This document shows positions 1 through 5,482 of a stretch of 6,538 nucleotides of DNA, piece after piece. Position numbers and translations under genes: made by a program. Position 1 is the first letter of the stretch. Each line of letters opens with the position of its first letter. The stretch is from JASFRS01 sp050114795 (GTDB taxonomy: Bacteria > Pseudomonadota > Alphaproteobacteria > Sphingomonadales > CAKZYD01). The DNA lies in contig JASFRS010000140.1 of assembly GCA_050114795.1 (NCBI GenBank), forward strand, positions 1 through 6,538. Reading direction: 5' to 3'. Below the pieces are notes generated by a model that worked only from the letters and a program-made list of their open reading frames with translations, did no database searches and had not been told where the DNA came from.

Positions 1-147
1 TTCGATAGTTTCTTCCATCACAACCTCCAGCAGGGCAGCGATTTCCGGTTCCACCACATCTGTTTCGACCCATTTGGGCGCAACCAACAACGGCAGGGCG
101 AGGACTGCCCATTTCATGTGATGCTGTATCTTGCTCAAATAGCGCAT
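1..147 (-). CDS. N-terminal part of an unrecognised small exported or membrane protein (truncated by window edge)
   Basis: Forty-nine codons are open from an ATG at 147 down to base 1, so the gene continues past the left edge. The start is supported by GAGG (157-160, minus strand) nine bases upstream. The protein begins with MRYLSKIQHHMKW, basic and histidine-rich, followed by a short hydrophobic run (AVLALPLLVAP, about residues 14-24), and then turns acidic (VETDVVEPEIAALLEVV). This pattern fits a signal peptide or short membrane anchor with an acidic mature region. A second in-frame ATG at residue 11 would give a more classical signal peptide, but no ribosome-binding site precedes it. I do not recognise a family, and too little is present to assign a function. 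The gene is divergent from the DUF3126 gene across a long intergenic region and is the likely target of the palindromes at 201-213 and 285-297. Confidence 0.6.
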   Translation of the reverse strand, partial: MRYLSKIQHHMKWAVLALPLLVAPKWVETDVVEPEIAALLEVVMEETIE

Positions 148-200
148 TTCAAAAAACCTCGTTCAACACAGACTTCTGATCGCGGCTTTGCCGGTCAGTT

Positions 201-297
201 GTTCTAAATGAACCATGGCGCATTATGCCAAGGTCCAAATGCCTGAGTTTTCTTGATTCTTTTTATTCAAATTCGATGCCGGGGGTTCCAAAGGAAC
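201..297. promoter_or_regulatory. Pair of related 13-base palindromes, GTTC-N5-GAAC
   Basis: On the minus strand the sites read GTTCATTTAGAAC (201-213) and GTTCCTTTGGAAC (285-297). They share 11 of 13 bases, including the central TTT, and the second has perfect five-base arms. Their starts are 84 bases apart, close to eight helical turns. The proximal copy lies 54-66 bases upstream of the minus-strand start at 147, a normal operator position. This is not the alphaproteobacterial LexA box, which is a direct GTTC-N7-GTTC repeat. The binding protein is unknown. A further GTTC-N5-GAAC at 1281-1293 lies inside a coding region and has a different centre. Confidence 0.4.
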
Positions 298-378
298 ACT
301 TCAATCCCGTATCAAATCCTTTGTTCCAGCGCGGGTGATATATACCCCAGCCCACGCTCTTCAACCTTTGTCCAACCT

Positions 379-407
379 GGGCAGTTCTAAAACCCGAGAG
401 ACTGCCC
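379..407. other. Hairpin with seven-base stem, function unknown
   Basis: GGGCAGT (379-385) pairs perfectly with ACTGCCC (401-407) around a 15-base loop. One bulged T would allow two further pairs inside (CT with AG). There is no T-run after it on either strand, so it is not an intrinsic terminator. It lies mid-way in the divergent intergenic region and could belong to a leader or a small RNA, or be chance. Confidence 0.25.
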
Positions 408-475
408 GCCCAATTTCTGAGCGTGAAAATGGGATTTTATGTGTAATTGTCAACAAATTCTATGTATCAGTGCCG

Positions 476-501
476 TTAAGGGGTGATTAACTGTGTCTTA
501 A
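476..501. promoter_or_regulatory. Tandem CtrA-like site: TTAA-N7-TTAA-N7-TTAA
   Basis: TTAA occurs at 476-479, 487-490 and 498-501, each pair separated by exactly seven bases, which gives an 11-base period. TTAA-N7-TTAA is the established recognition pattern of the response regulator CtrA in Alphaproteobacteria, and here two overlapping full sites share the middle half-site. Further TTAA half-sites at 518, 531 and 537 do not keep the seven-base spacing. The array ends 93 bases before the DUF3126 start codon. A weak -10-like TAATAA (525-530) lies downstream at a distance that would put the array near or over the -35 region. Regulation of the DUF3126 gene by CtrA is inferred, not known. Confidence 0.5.
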
Positions 502-594
502 GGGTCACATTTTGCTTTTAACCCTAATAATTAATGTTAAAAACGCAAAAAACCCCATAAGTAAGATTTGAACATAAAAAGGAATTTATCCGAC

Positions 595-810
595 ATGACG
601 CCACATGAAATCGGCCGACTTCAGAAATATCTTCGCACAAAATTCGATAATAACCGTTTTGTGCTGAAGCCAATGAAGACGGATCCGGACGCTTTGGAAG
701 TTTATTTGGGTGAAGAATTTATTGGCGTGGTTTACCGCGATGATGAGGAAGGTGAGCTGTCTTATCCCTTCCAAATGGCGATTCTCGAGGAAGATTTACC
801 GGATCTTTAA
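595..810 (+). CDS. DUF3126 family protein
   Basis: This is a 71-residue acidic protein of the DUF3126 family, a small family of unknown function found in Alphaproteobacteria. The match rests on an N-terminal helical part (MTPHEIGRLQKYLRTKF), then a beta-rich core with EVYLGEEFIGVVYRD (about residues 35-49), EGELSY (52-57) and the end FQMAILEEDL. There is no signal peptide, membrane segment or cysteine, so it should be cytoplasmic. I chose the ATG at 595 because it gives the usual family length and follows AGGA (580-583), although the 11-base spacing is a little long. An in-frame TTG at 568 would add nine residues that do not look like family sequence and has no good ribosome-binding site. The gene is single, has a possible CtrA-controlled promoter upstream, and converges with the DUF1491 gene four bases after its stop. 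Family membership is fairly sure; the role is unknown. Confidence 0.85.
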   Translation: MTPHEIGRLQKYLRTKFDNNRFVLKPMKTDPDALEVYLGEEFIGVVYRDDEEGELSYPFQMAILEEDLPDL

Positions 811-814
811 GCGC

Positions 815-1153
815 CTAGCCTTCGATTGGCTCGTCAAGCAGGGGGTCTCCATCTCCTGCTTCCACATCGATGAGCCAGAAATCTGGGTCGCGCTTTTCCT
901 GCCGCTCAATATAAGCCTGGGTGTCAGCCCAGGGTTTTGGCTCCGCTCCCAGTGCGCGGAGCCATATTTTTTCGCCGTCCATATTACGGAAAGGGCTTAA
1001 AATCTGCCCCTTTCCATCAAGATAATCCACGCGAATAAGAACAATCCCACCCATGGCTTCACCACGGCGGACGAGAACTGCGGGTTTGCCAGCCCCATTA
1101 CAGCGTCGAATATAAGCGCTGACCCAGAGGTGGGCAGGGAGTCGTGCGCTCAT
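815..1153 (-). CDS. DUF1491 family protein
   Basis: This 112-residue protein matches DUF1491, an alphaproteobacterial family of unknown function. The recognisable parts are LWVSAYIRRC (9-18), AVLVRRGEAMGGIVLIRVD (25-43, typical of the family core), a DGEKIWLRAL strand (59-68), and YIERQEKRDPDFWLIDVE (81-98), where the R-Q-x(3)-D-P-D-x-W pattern is diagnostic. No signal peptide or membrane segment is seen, so it is probably cytoplasmic. It is the second gene of an operon: its ATG (1153-1151) overlaps the TGA of the thioesterase gene (1152-1150) in an ATGA junction, and no separate ribosome-binding site is evident, so translation is likely coupled. The 3' end faces the DUF3126 gene with a gap of only four bases. 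Confidence 0.87.
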   Translation of the reverse strand: MSARLPAHLWVSAYIRRCNGAGKPAVLVRRGEAMGGIVLIRVDYLDGKGQILSPFRNMDGEKIWLRALGAEPKPWADTQAYIERQEKRDPDFWLIDVEAGDGDPLLDEPIEG

Positions 1154-1599
1154 GATTTGGCCAATTTATAGCCGGCTAAGCTGTCGAGTGGTTTTCGGCT
1201 ACGCATGAAGGTCCCGCTGCCGCGTGCGATTGGTTCGCCTTCAGCGTCCAGCAAGATGGCTTCTGCGAGGAAAACACGGCGTTCGCCATGAACCCAGCGC
1301 CCTCTGGCGGTTAGGGGACCAGCTTGAACAGGACGTGTCAGGTTCAAGTTGAAATTGGTTGTGAGCACGAACATGTCGGTCACTTTAGATGCAACGGCAA
1401 AAAAACAGGCATCGTCCAAAGCTTTGAAATAGACGGTGCCATGGGCAGCATTGGCGGCATGATAATGATCTTCGCCAATCGTCATACTAATTTCAGCGCT
1501 TCCATCCCCGATTTTTATGTCTGTTGGAAAATGCGCATTAATCGGAGCGGAGAGATAGAGCGCTTCAAGCGCACGATAGTGATTTTCAAACTCGGTCAT
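1150..1599 (-). CDS. PaaI-family hotdog-fold thioesterase
   Basis: This 149-residue protein has the length and layout of a single hotdog domain of the PaaI/YdiI acyl-CoA thioesterase type. The long helix carries HGTVYFKALDDA at residues 53-64. His53-Gly54 matches the HG of family members, and Asp62, nine residues after the His, occupies the catalytic acid position of PaaI (HGG...AD). The later strands follow (FVLTTNFNLNLTRPV, PLTARGRWVHGERRVFLAEA, then GEPIARGSGTFM), typical of the five-stranded sheet. Family enzymes hydrolyse acyl-CoA thioesters in the cytoplasm; the acyl group cannot be read from the sequence. The ATG at 1599 is preceded by a weak GGA. The gene leads the operon with DUF1491 and diverges from the NnrU-like gene across 125 bases containing an inverted repeat. 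The fold is confident, the substrate unknown. Confidence 0.87.
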   Translation of the reverse strand: MTEFENHYRALEALYLSAPINAHFPTDIKIGDGSAEISMTIGEDHYHAANAAHGTVYFKALDDACFFAVASKVTDMFVLTTNFNLNLTRPVQAGPLTARGRWVHGERRVFLAEAILLDAEGEPIARGSGTFMRSRKPLDSLAGYKLAKS

Positions 1600-1655
1600 A
1601 TCAATTCCACAACAGCTTTGGCCATGGAGCTAAAACACAAGCAGCACATCTGTCC

Positions 1656-1693
1656 AGCGGCTTTTTTGACAAGCGCTTGAGTAAAGGCCCGCT
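1656..1693. repeat. Nested inverted repeat in a divergent promoter region
   Basis: CAAGCGCTTG (1670-1679) is a perfect 10-base palindrome. TTT/AAA (1664-1666, 1683-1685) and AGCGG/CCGCT (1656-1660, 1689-1693) are further arms centred on exactly the same point (1674.5). In total 13 of 19 base pairs are complementary over 38 bases. A -35-like TTGACA (1666-1671, plus strand) and TTGTCA (1672-1667, minus strand) fall inside it. It lies between the divergent thioesterase and NnrU-like genes, so an operator controlling both is plausible. No T-run follows, so it is not a terminator. Confidence 0.4.
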
Positions 1694-1724
1694 TTATGCC
1701 TAAAGTTCGAACGGGGGACATATT

Positions 1725-2411
1725 ATGACCGGGGAAATCATCCATCTTGTTTTCGCATTAATCCTGCTGGTAGGTGGGCATTTTCTCATGTCGCATCCGT
1801 TGCGCAGTCCATTGGTCAAGGCGATGGGGGAGACTATTTTCCGGCTAATTTATTCGCTGGTTGCGGGCTTAGGCTTGGTCTGGACAATCATCGCCTATCG
1901 TGCTGCGCCGCAGATTGAGCTTTGGCCGCAATTGGAATGTCTTCGTCCTGCGGTCAATCTTGTCATGTTAGCAGCCTCTATTTTAATGGCGGGTAGTTTC
2001 GTGACTTCCAACCCTTATACAAAACTTTATGCAAGTTCCCCGGGAAATGTGCCTAAGGTAAGTGGCGTTTTTGCAATCACACGCCATCCACTGATGTGGG
2101 CTTTTGCGCTTTGGGCACTTTCTCATTTGGTTTTAAATGGTGACCTGGCGACTTTAATCTTAACGGCATCCGTTGCTGTTCTTGCCCTTGTCGGTGCCCA
2201 TTTTCAGGACGCAAAGCTCGTTGAAAAACATGGCGTACATTGGCAAGGATTTGAGCAGGCGACCTCTTATTGGCCGTTTGTAGCCCTGTTTAAAGGCCAG
2301 CAAAGATGGACATCCATAGGCATTTGGCCGGTCATTACTGGTTTTGGCCTCTACATAATCTTATTAGCTGCACATTTATGGTTAGGAGGCGTGTCAGCAG
2401 GGCCTTGGTGA
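1725..2411 (+). CDS. NnrU family integral membrane protein
   Basis: This 228-residue polytopic membrane protein of the NnrU family has about six hydrophobic segments (near residues 5-22, 39-58, 76-94, 112-136, 141-159 and 198-220). Family signals are GGHFLMSHPLRSPLV near the N-terminus (His19, His24), the conserved TRHP (119-122) with Trp125 and His134 following, and GAHFQDAK (157-164) after the fifth segment. NnrU was named for a gene needed for nitrite and NO reductase expression in Rhodobacter. The plant and cyanobacterial zeta-carotene isomerase Z-ISO belongs to the same superfamily and binds haem through histidines. No denitrification or carotenoid gene is present here, so neither role can be assigned. 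The ATG at 1725 has a good GGGGGA site (1713-1718) six bases upstream. The gene converges with the 95-residue protein gene, six bases from stop to stop. Confidence 0.85.
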   Translation: MTGEIIHLVFALILLVGGHFLMSHPLRSPLVKAMGETIFRLIYSLVAGLGLVWTIIAYRAAPQIELWPQLECLRPAVNLVMLAASILMAGSFVTSNPYTKLYASSPGNVPKVSGVFAITRHPLMWAFALWALSHLVLNGDLATLILTASVAVLALVGAHFQDAKLVEKHGVHWQGFEQATSYWPFVALFKGQQRWTSIGIWPVITGFGLYIILLAAHLWLGGVSAGPW

Positions 2412-2417
2412 AAACGA

Positions 2418-2705
2418 CTAGCAGCTAATCCGGGCGCGGAAGTCGACGCGGTCACCTTCGGCGGTATTTTCGTCGTTAAGCTGCCCGCTAATCTGACAGC
2501 GCGATAAGGTCTGACTTAAAAGCGATTGCAACTCCTGGGCGGTGAGCGGTTTATTCTGCCGCAAAACCTCTCGCATGGCAGCAGCAACATCCTGCCGACT
2601 GAGGTCATAAACTGCATTTGCAGGCTGTGATGTGAGCTCAACGAAGACGAGGCTCCAGATGCCAAGGGCTAGAACGGCTAGCATGATTCGATCAATCAAG
2701 CGCAT
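2418..2705 (-). CDS. Unrecognised small exported or membrane-anchored protein with two cysteines
   Basis: This 95-residue protein has a basic N-terminus (MRLIDR) and a hydrophobic segment at about 7-22. That segment is either an uncleaved anchor or a signal peptide with a possible cut after ANA (29-31). The rest is polar and mostly helical (SRQDVAAAMREVLRQ, then LTAQELQSLLSQTLSRC). The only cysteines are Cys70 and Cys95, the latter being the very last residue; in the periplasm they could form one disulfide. The start is well supported by AAGGAGA (2711-2717, minus strand) five bases before the ATG. I do not recognise a family. Its gene is single, diverges from the S9A peptidase gene and converges with the NnrU-like gene. 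It is likely a real gene because of the strong ribosome-binding site and coherent topology. Confidence 0.7.
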   Translation of the reverse strand: MRLIDRIMLAVLALGIWSLVFVELTSQPANAVYDLSRQDVAAAMREVLRQNKPLTAQELQSLLSQTLSRCQISGQLNDENTAEGDRVDFRARISC

Positions 2706-2777
2706 ATCTTTCTCCTTTTATCCCAAAATACATAGTTTCACTGGCATATTAGCACGGTCCATGGCATCACTTCAGAA

Positions 2778-2802
2778 TATAAAATAGGTGAAAGAAAAAG
2801 GT
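2778..2802 (+). promoter_or_regulatory. Possible -10 region and ribosome-binding site of the S9A peptidase gene
   Basis: TATAAA (2778-2783) is a plausible -10 element in the 95-107-base divergent gap, but no good -35 is found 17 bases upstream. Transcription would then begin near 2790. This leaves AAAGGTG (2796-2802) as the ribosome-binding site for the ATG at 2813 and makes the GTG at 2801 unlikely, because its own AGGTGA (2786-2791) would be largely untranscribed. The argument depends on a weak promoter call. Confidence 0.25.
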
Positions 2803-2812
2803 GTCGTTTGAC

Positions 2813-4942
2813 ATGAAAGAAACGTTCAAATGGATCGGGCTTGTGACTTTAAGCCTTGGCCTGGTCGCCTGTGATAATCAATCGAATGGAAGCGAGCAAA
2901 CAAGCGCGTCTATGAGTGTTAAGCCGATTTTGGAAGACCCTTATCTCTGGCTTGAAGAGATTGAAGGGGAAGAAGCCCTTGCCTGGGTCAAAGAACGCAA
3001 TAAAGAAGGCGCTGCGGTATTGGAGCAGGAGCCTGGTTTCCAAGACTATCAGGACCGGGCAGAAGCGATATTGGCGTCTAAAGACCGTATCGCTTATCCG
3101 TCTTTCATCGGTGATCATATTTATAATTTCTGGCAGGACGACACCCATGTGCGTGGTATTTGGCGTCGGACGACTTTGGCATCTTACGAAAGTGAGAAGC
3201 CCGAGTGGGAATTGGTCATTGACCTTGATGCTCTTGCAAAAGATGAGGGCAAAAACTGGGTCTGGAAAGGTGCTAATTGCCGTGAAAGCGATTATCAGCG
3301 CTGCCTGATCAGTCTTTCAGATGGCGGTAAGGATGCTGTTGAACTGCGTGAATTTGATCTAAGCAGCAAGACCTTTGTCAAGGATGGTTTTTTCGTTGCT
3401 GAAGCTAAGACCTGGTTTGACTGGTATGGCGATGACGCGCTGCTTTTGGGAACGGACTTTGGCGATGACAGTCAAACAGCATCAGGCTATCCGCGTATTC
3501 AAAAGCTTTGGGCGCGTGGCACGGATTTAAGTGCAGCGAAAACCCTGCTTACAATTCCCTCGGAAGAAATTGGAGCGGGAGCTCGTGCCTCCATCGGAGC
3601 TGAGCGCCAGGACAGAACCGTCTTCCAAATGACAACATTTTGGACCGGCCTGACTCATCATATAAAGCAGGATGCGACTTTGGTGCAGTCACCTTTGCCC
3701 ATGGATGCAGATTTTGAAATTTTGTGGAATGGTTATGGCATTGCCACCATGCGCAGCGATTGGGAAATCGGTGGGGTTGTCTACCCCAAGGGCTCTCTGG
3801 TCGCCTATGAAATTGATCCGCTGTTGAAGCGAGGAGAGGCGGTTGTTTCCCAAATCCTTAAGGCGGAAAACGGGCTGGCCATTCAACAGGTGAAAGGCGC
3901 TAAAGACACGCTTTATGTCACTGTGCTTGATAATGTCGTGGGCAAGTTGCTGGCCTTGAAGCCTGGCGCATCGGGCTGGACGTCTGAGGCTGTCAATATG
4001 CCTGAAAATGGTGAGCTGTCTATTGTATCGACGTCGAGTAAAAGCGATCTGGCTTTTGTGAATTTCGAAGGGTTTCTAACACCGGACAGCCTATATCTCG
4101 TCGGTGATGGAGAGCCGCGGAAGGTGAAAGCACTGCCAGACCGATTTGATACGGAAAATCTGGAAGTCACCCAGCATTTCGCCAGGTCCAAAGACGGTAC
4201 GCAAATTCCATATTTTCTTGTCATGAAAAAGGATACGCCGCGTGATGGGTCAACACCTGTTTGGATGTGGTCCTATGGCGGTTTTGAAATTCCTTTAACA
4301 CCGTCCTATGTGCAGCCCGCACAACAATTCTGGTTGGAAGAAGGTGGCGCTTATGTCGTTGCCAATATCCGCGGTGGTGGTGAATTTGGCCCACAATGGC
4401 ATCAGGCAGCTTTGTTGAAAAACCGGCAAAAAGCCTATGATGACTTTATTGCCGTTGCTGAACATTTGATTGAAACCAAAGTCACGACAAGTGAGCGTCT
4501 CGGTATTTCGGGTCGGTCAAATGGCGGGCTTTTAATGGGCGCGCAATTGACCCAGCGGCCAGACCTTTATAACGCCGTTATCATCGGTGTGCCGCTGCTT
4601 GATATGCTGCGCTATGACAAATTGCTCGCCGGTGCAAGTTGGGTGGGAGAATATGGCGACCCCGACGATGCGGATATGCGGGATTATATCCTGACCTATT
4701 CGCCTTATCAGAATATGGACGCTTTGGCGGATTATCCTGAGGTCTTTATTTACACTTCAACCAAAGATGACAGGGTCCACCCAGGCCATGCGCGTAAATT
4801 TGCTGCCCGGCTGAAAGAAATGGGTCATGACTTTCTTTATTATGAGAATACGGAAGGTGGCCACGCAGGCGTCGCTAATTTGAAACAGGCGGCTTATCGC
4901 ATGACTTTGGAACTGGCTTATATGAACCGCCGTCTACGTTAG
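2813..4942 (+). CDS. Prolyl oligopeptidase family serine peptidase (S9A), predicted lipoprotein
   Basis: This complete 709-residue S9A peptidase cleaves short peptides, classically after proline. A lipoprotein signal (MKETFKWIGLVTLSLG then LVAC) puts the lipid-bearing cysteine at residue 20. EDPYLWLE (41-48) is the usual family opening, and a seven-bladed propeller should occupy roughly 80-430. The hydrolase domain has SYGGF with the oxyanion Tyr488, Ser569 in GRSNGG, Trp610 in GASW (the proline-stacking position), Asp652 and Arg654 in DDRV, and His684 in EGGHAG. The triad and the proline-site residues are therefore all present, so it should be active. Asp directly after the lipid cysteine is an inner-membrane retention signal in E. 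coli; whether that holds here is inferred. An in-frame GTG at 2801 would add MSFD. I prefer the ATG for its cleaner signal peptide. The gene is single, with a strong terminator 24 bases after the stop. Confidence 0.93.
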   Translation: MKETFKWIGLVTLSLGLVACDNQSNGSEQTSASMSVKPILEDPYLWLEEIEGEEALAWVKERNKEGAAVLEQEPGFQDYQDRAEAILASKDRIAYPSFIGDHIYNFWQDDTHVRGIWRRTTLASYESEKPEWELVIDLDALAKDEGKNWVWKGANCRESDYQRCLISLSDGGKDAVELREFDLSSKTFVKDGFFVAEAKTWFDWYGDDALLLGTDFGDDSQTASGYPRIQKLWARGTDLSAAKTLLTIPSEEIGAGARASIGAERQDRTVFQMTTFWTGLTHHIKQDATLVQSPLPMDADFEILWNGYGIATMRSDWEIGGVVYPKGSLVAYEIDPLLKRGEAVVSQILKAENGLAIQQVKGAKDTLYVTVLDNVVGKLLALKPGASGWTSEAVNMPENGELSIVSTSSKSDLAFVNFEGFLTPDSLYLVGDGEPRKVKALPDRFDTENLEVTQHFARSKDGTQIPYFLVMKKDTPRDGSTPVWMWSYGGFEIPLTPSYVQPAQQFWLEEGGAYVVANIRGGGEFGPQWHQAALLKNRQKAYDDFIAVAEHLIETKVTTSERLGISGRSNGGLLMGAQLTQRPDLYNAVIIGVPLLDMLRYDKLLAGASWVGEYGDPDDADMRDYILTYSPYQNMDALADYPEVFIYTSTKDDRVHPGHARKFAARLKEMGHDFLYYENTEGGHAGVANLKQAAYRMTLELAYMNRRLR

Positions 4943-4965
4943 AGGTCGGTTTATATTTAAAATAC

Positions 4966-4997
4966 GAGGGAGCGTGATTTGCGCTCCCTCTTTTTTT
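4966..4997 (+). terminator. Intrinsic terminator after the S9A peptidase gene
   Basis: GAGGGAGCG (4966-4974) and CGCTCCCTC (4982-4990) form a perfect nine-pair stem with a seven-base loop, followed at once by seven T residues (4991-4997). On the minus strand the stem is followed by a weaker T-rich stretch (GTATTTT), so it may also stop transcription from the convergent DUF6491-type gene ending at 5023. Confidence 0.92.
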
Positions 4998-5022
4998 GCG
5001 CATTTATTCCATGTTTGCGGGT

Positions 5023-5469
5023 CTATTGGTCATCTTCTTTCTGTTTGCGCTTGTCCTTCTTGGCCTGCTTGATCTCTGCCTTTAGGGCTTTCACTTCTTC
5101 TTCAGTGACAGGGACAAATTTTCCTAAGCCACAACTGGGTCCTGGAATAAAGCTAGACCCGGCATGGCGTAAAACGGTGATGATGTCCGTATTGCACAAC
5201 TGGCTTAAAGGGGTTGAGTAAGTGAATGTGTCCTCAAAGGCGAGGCTAGGACAGCGATTGGGCAATTTGTTCAAATACATAGCCTTGCCACGCATATCGA
5301 AGACAATATTATAGTCATCCAGCACATCGCTATGGTCGATACGGGTAATGGAAATGCAAAGCTTGCCTGCTCGCTCATCAAGAGGCGTGTCCTGCCAGTC
5401 TTCATCCTGAGCGAGGGCTTGCCCTCCCATCAGAACGACTAAAGCACATGATAAAATTATCTGACGCAT
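5023..5469 (-). CDS. Secreted DUF6491-type protein
   Basis: This 148-residue protein starts with a signal peptide, MRQIILSCALVVLMGGQALA, likely cut after ALA at residue 20. The mature part resembles DUF6491, a family of small exported proteins of unknown function. The resemblance rests on the cysteine layout and on LCISITRIDHSDVLDDYNI (37-55), a central RCPSLAFED (72-80), SQLCNTD (89-95), PGPSCGLGKFVPVTEEEVKAL (about 109-129), and four mature cysteines (38, 73, 92, 113) that could form two disulfides. The tail (130-148) is lysine-rich and charged. I chose the ATG at 5469: GAGGAGG (5476-5482) lies six bases upstream, an ideal site. An upstream in-frame ATG at 5484 is unlikely because that same ribosome-binding site would become its second and third codons. 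The gene is single, converging with the S9A gene and diverging from the glycosyltransferase. The family call is from memory of the pattern. Confidence 0.75.
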   Translation of the reverse strand: MRQIILSCALVVLMGGQALAQDEDWQDTPLDERAGKLCISITRIDHSDVLDDYNIVFDMRGKAMYLNKLPNRCPSLAFEDTFTYSTPLSQLCNTDIITVLRHAGSSFIPGPSCGLGKFVPVTEEEVKALKAEIKQAKKDKRKQKEDDQ

Positions 5470-5475
5470 GATAAA

Positions 5476-5482
5476 CCTCCTC
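5476..5482 (-). promoter_or_regulatory. Strong ribosome-binding site that fixes the DUF6491-type start
   Basis: GAGGAGG on the minus strand lies six bases before the ATG at 5469. It overlaps the first codons that would be read from the alternative ATG at 5484, so it argues decisively for the downstream start. Confidence 0.85.

Larger units (their letters stand above)
148..594. other. Long divergent intergenic region (447 bases) with regulatory signals but no gene found
   Basis: I found no convincing gene on either strand. In-frame stretches are short and lack ribosome-binding sites, for example a 12-codon ORF from 208 on the plus strand and a 24-codon ORF on the minus strand ending just before the 147 start. 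The content is regulatory: two related GTTC-N5-GAAC palindromes near the minus gene, an imperfect hairpin at 379-407, and a TTAA-rich block at 476-540 close to the DUF3126 gene. The region is long for the small, low-profile genes it separates, so a small RNA or a dual promoter cannot be excluded. Confidence 0.6.

Noticed and set aside
151..223. Minus-strand 24-codon frame ending four bases before the 147 start, as a leader peptide
   Set aside because: No ribosome-binding site and no run of a single amino acid or attenuator structure; probably chance.
568..594. TTG start for the DUF3126 gene, adding nine residues
   Set aside because: The extension is not family-like and lacks a ribosome-binding site, while the ATG at 595 gives the normal length and follows AGGA.
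476..594. Possible replication origin because of clustered CtrA-like sites
   Set aside because: No convincing DnaA boxes and no origin-flanking genes such as hemE, parAB or dnaA nearby; TTATCC near 586 is only a partial match.
710..1000. Plus-strand 96-codon frame spanning the DUF3126 and DUF1491 ends
   Set aside because: It overlaps two recognisable genes in other frames and matches no family.
1323..1348. Inverted repeat CTTGAAC/GTTCAAG with a 12-base spacer
   Set aside because: It lies inside the thioesterase coding region with no supporting context; most likely coincidence.
1324..1680. Plus-strand 118-codon frame opposite the thioesterase
   Set aside because: Shadow of the thioesterase gene; composition is not protein-like and no start site supports it.
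3913..4224. Minus-strand 103-codon frame inside the S9A gene
   Set aside because: Shadow of a complete, well-conserved peptidase gene.
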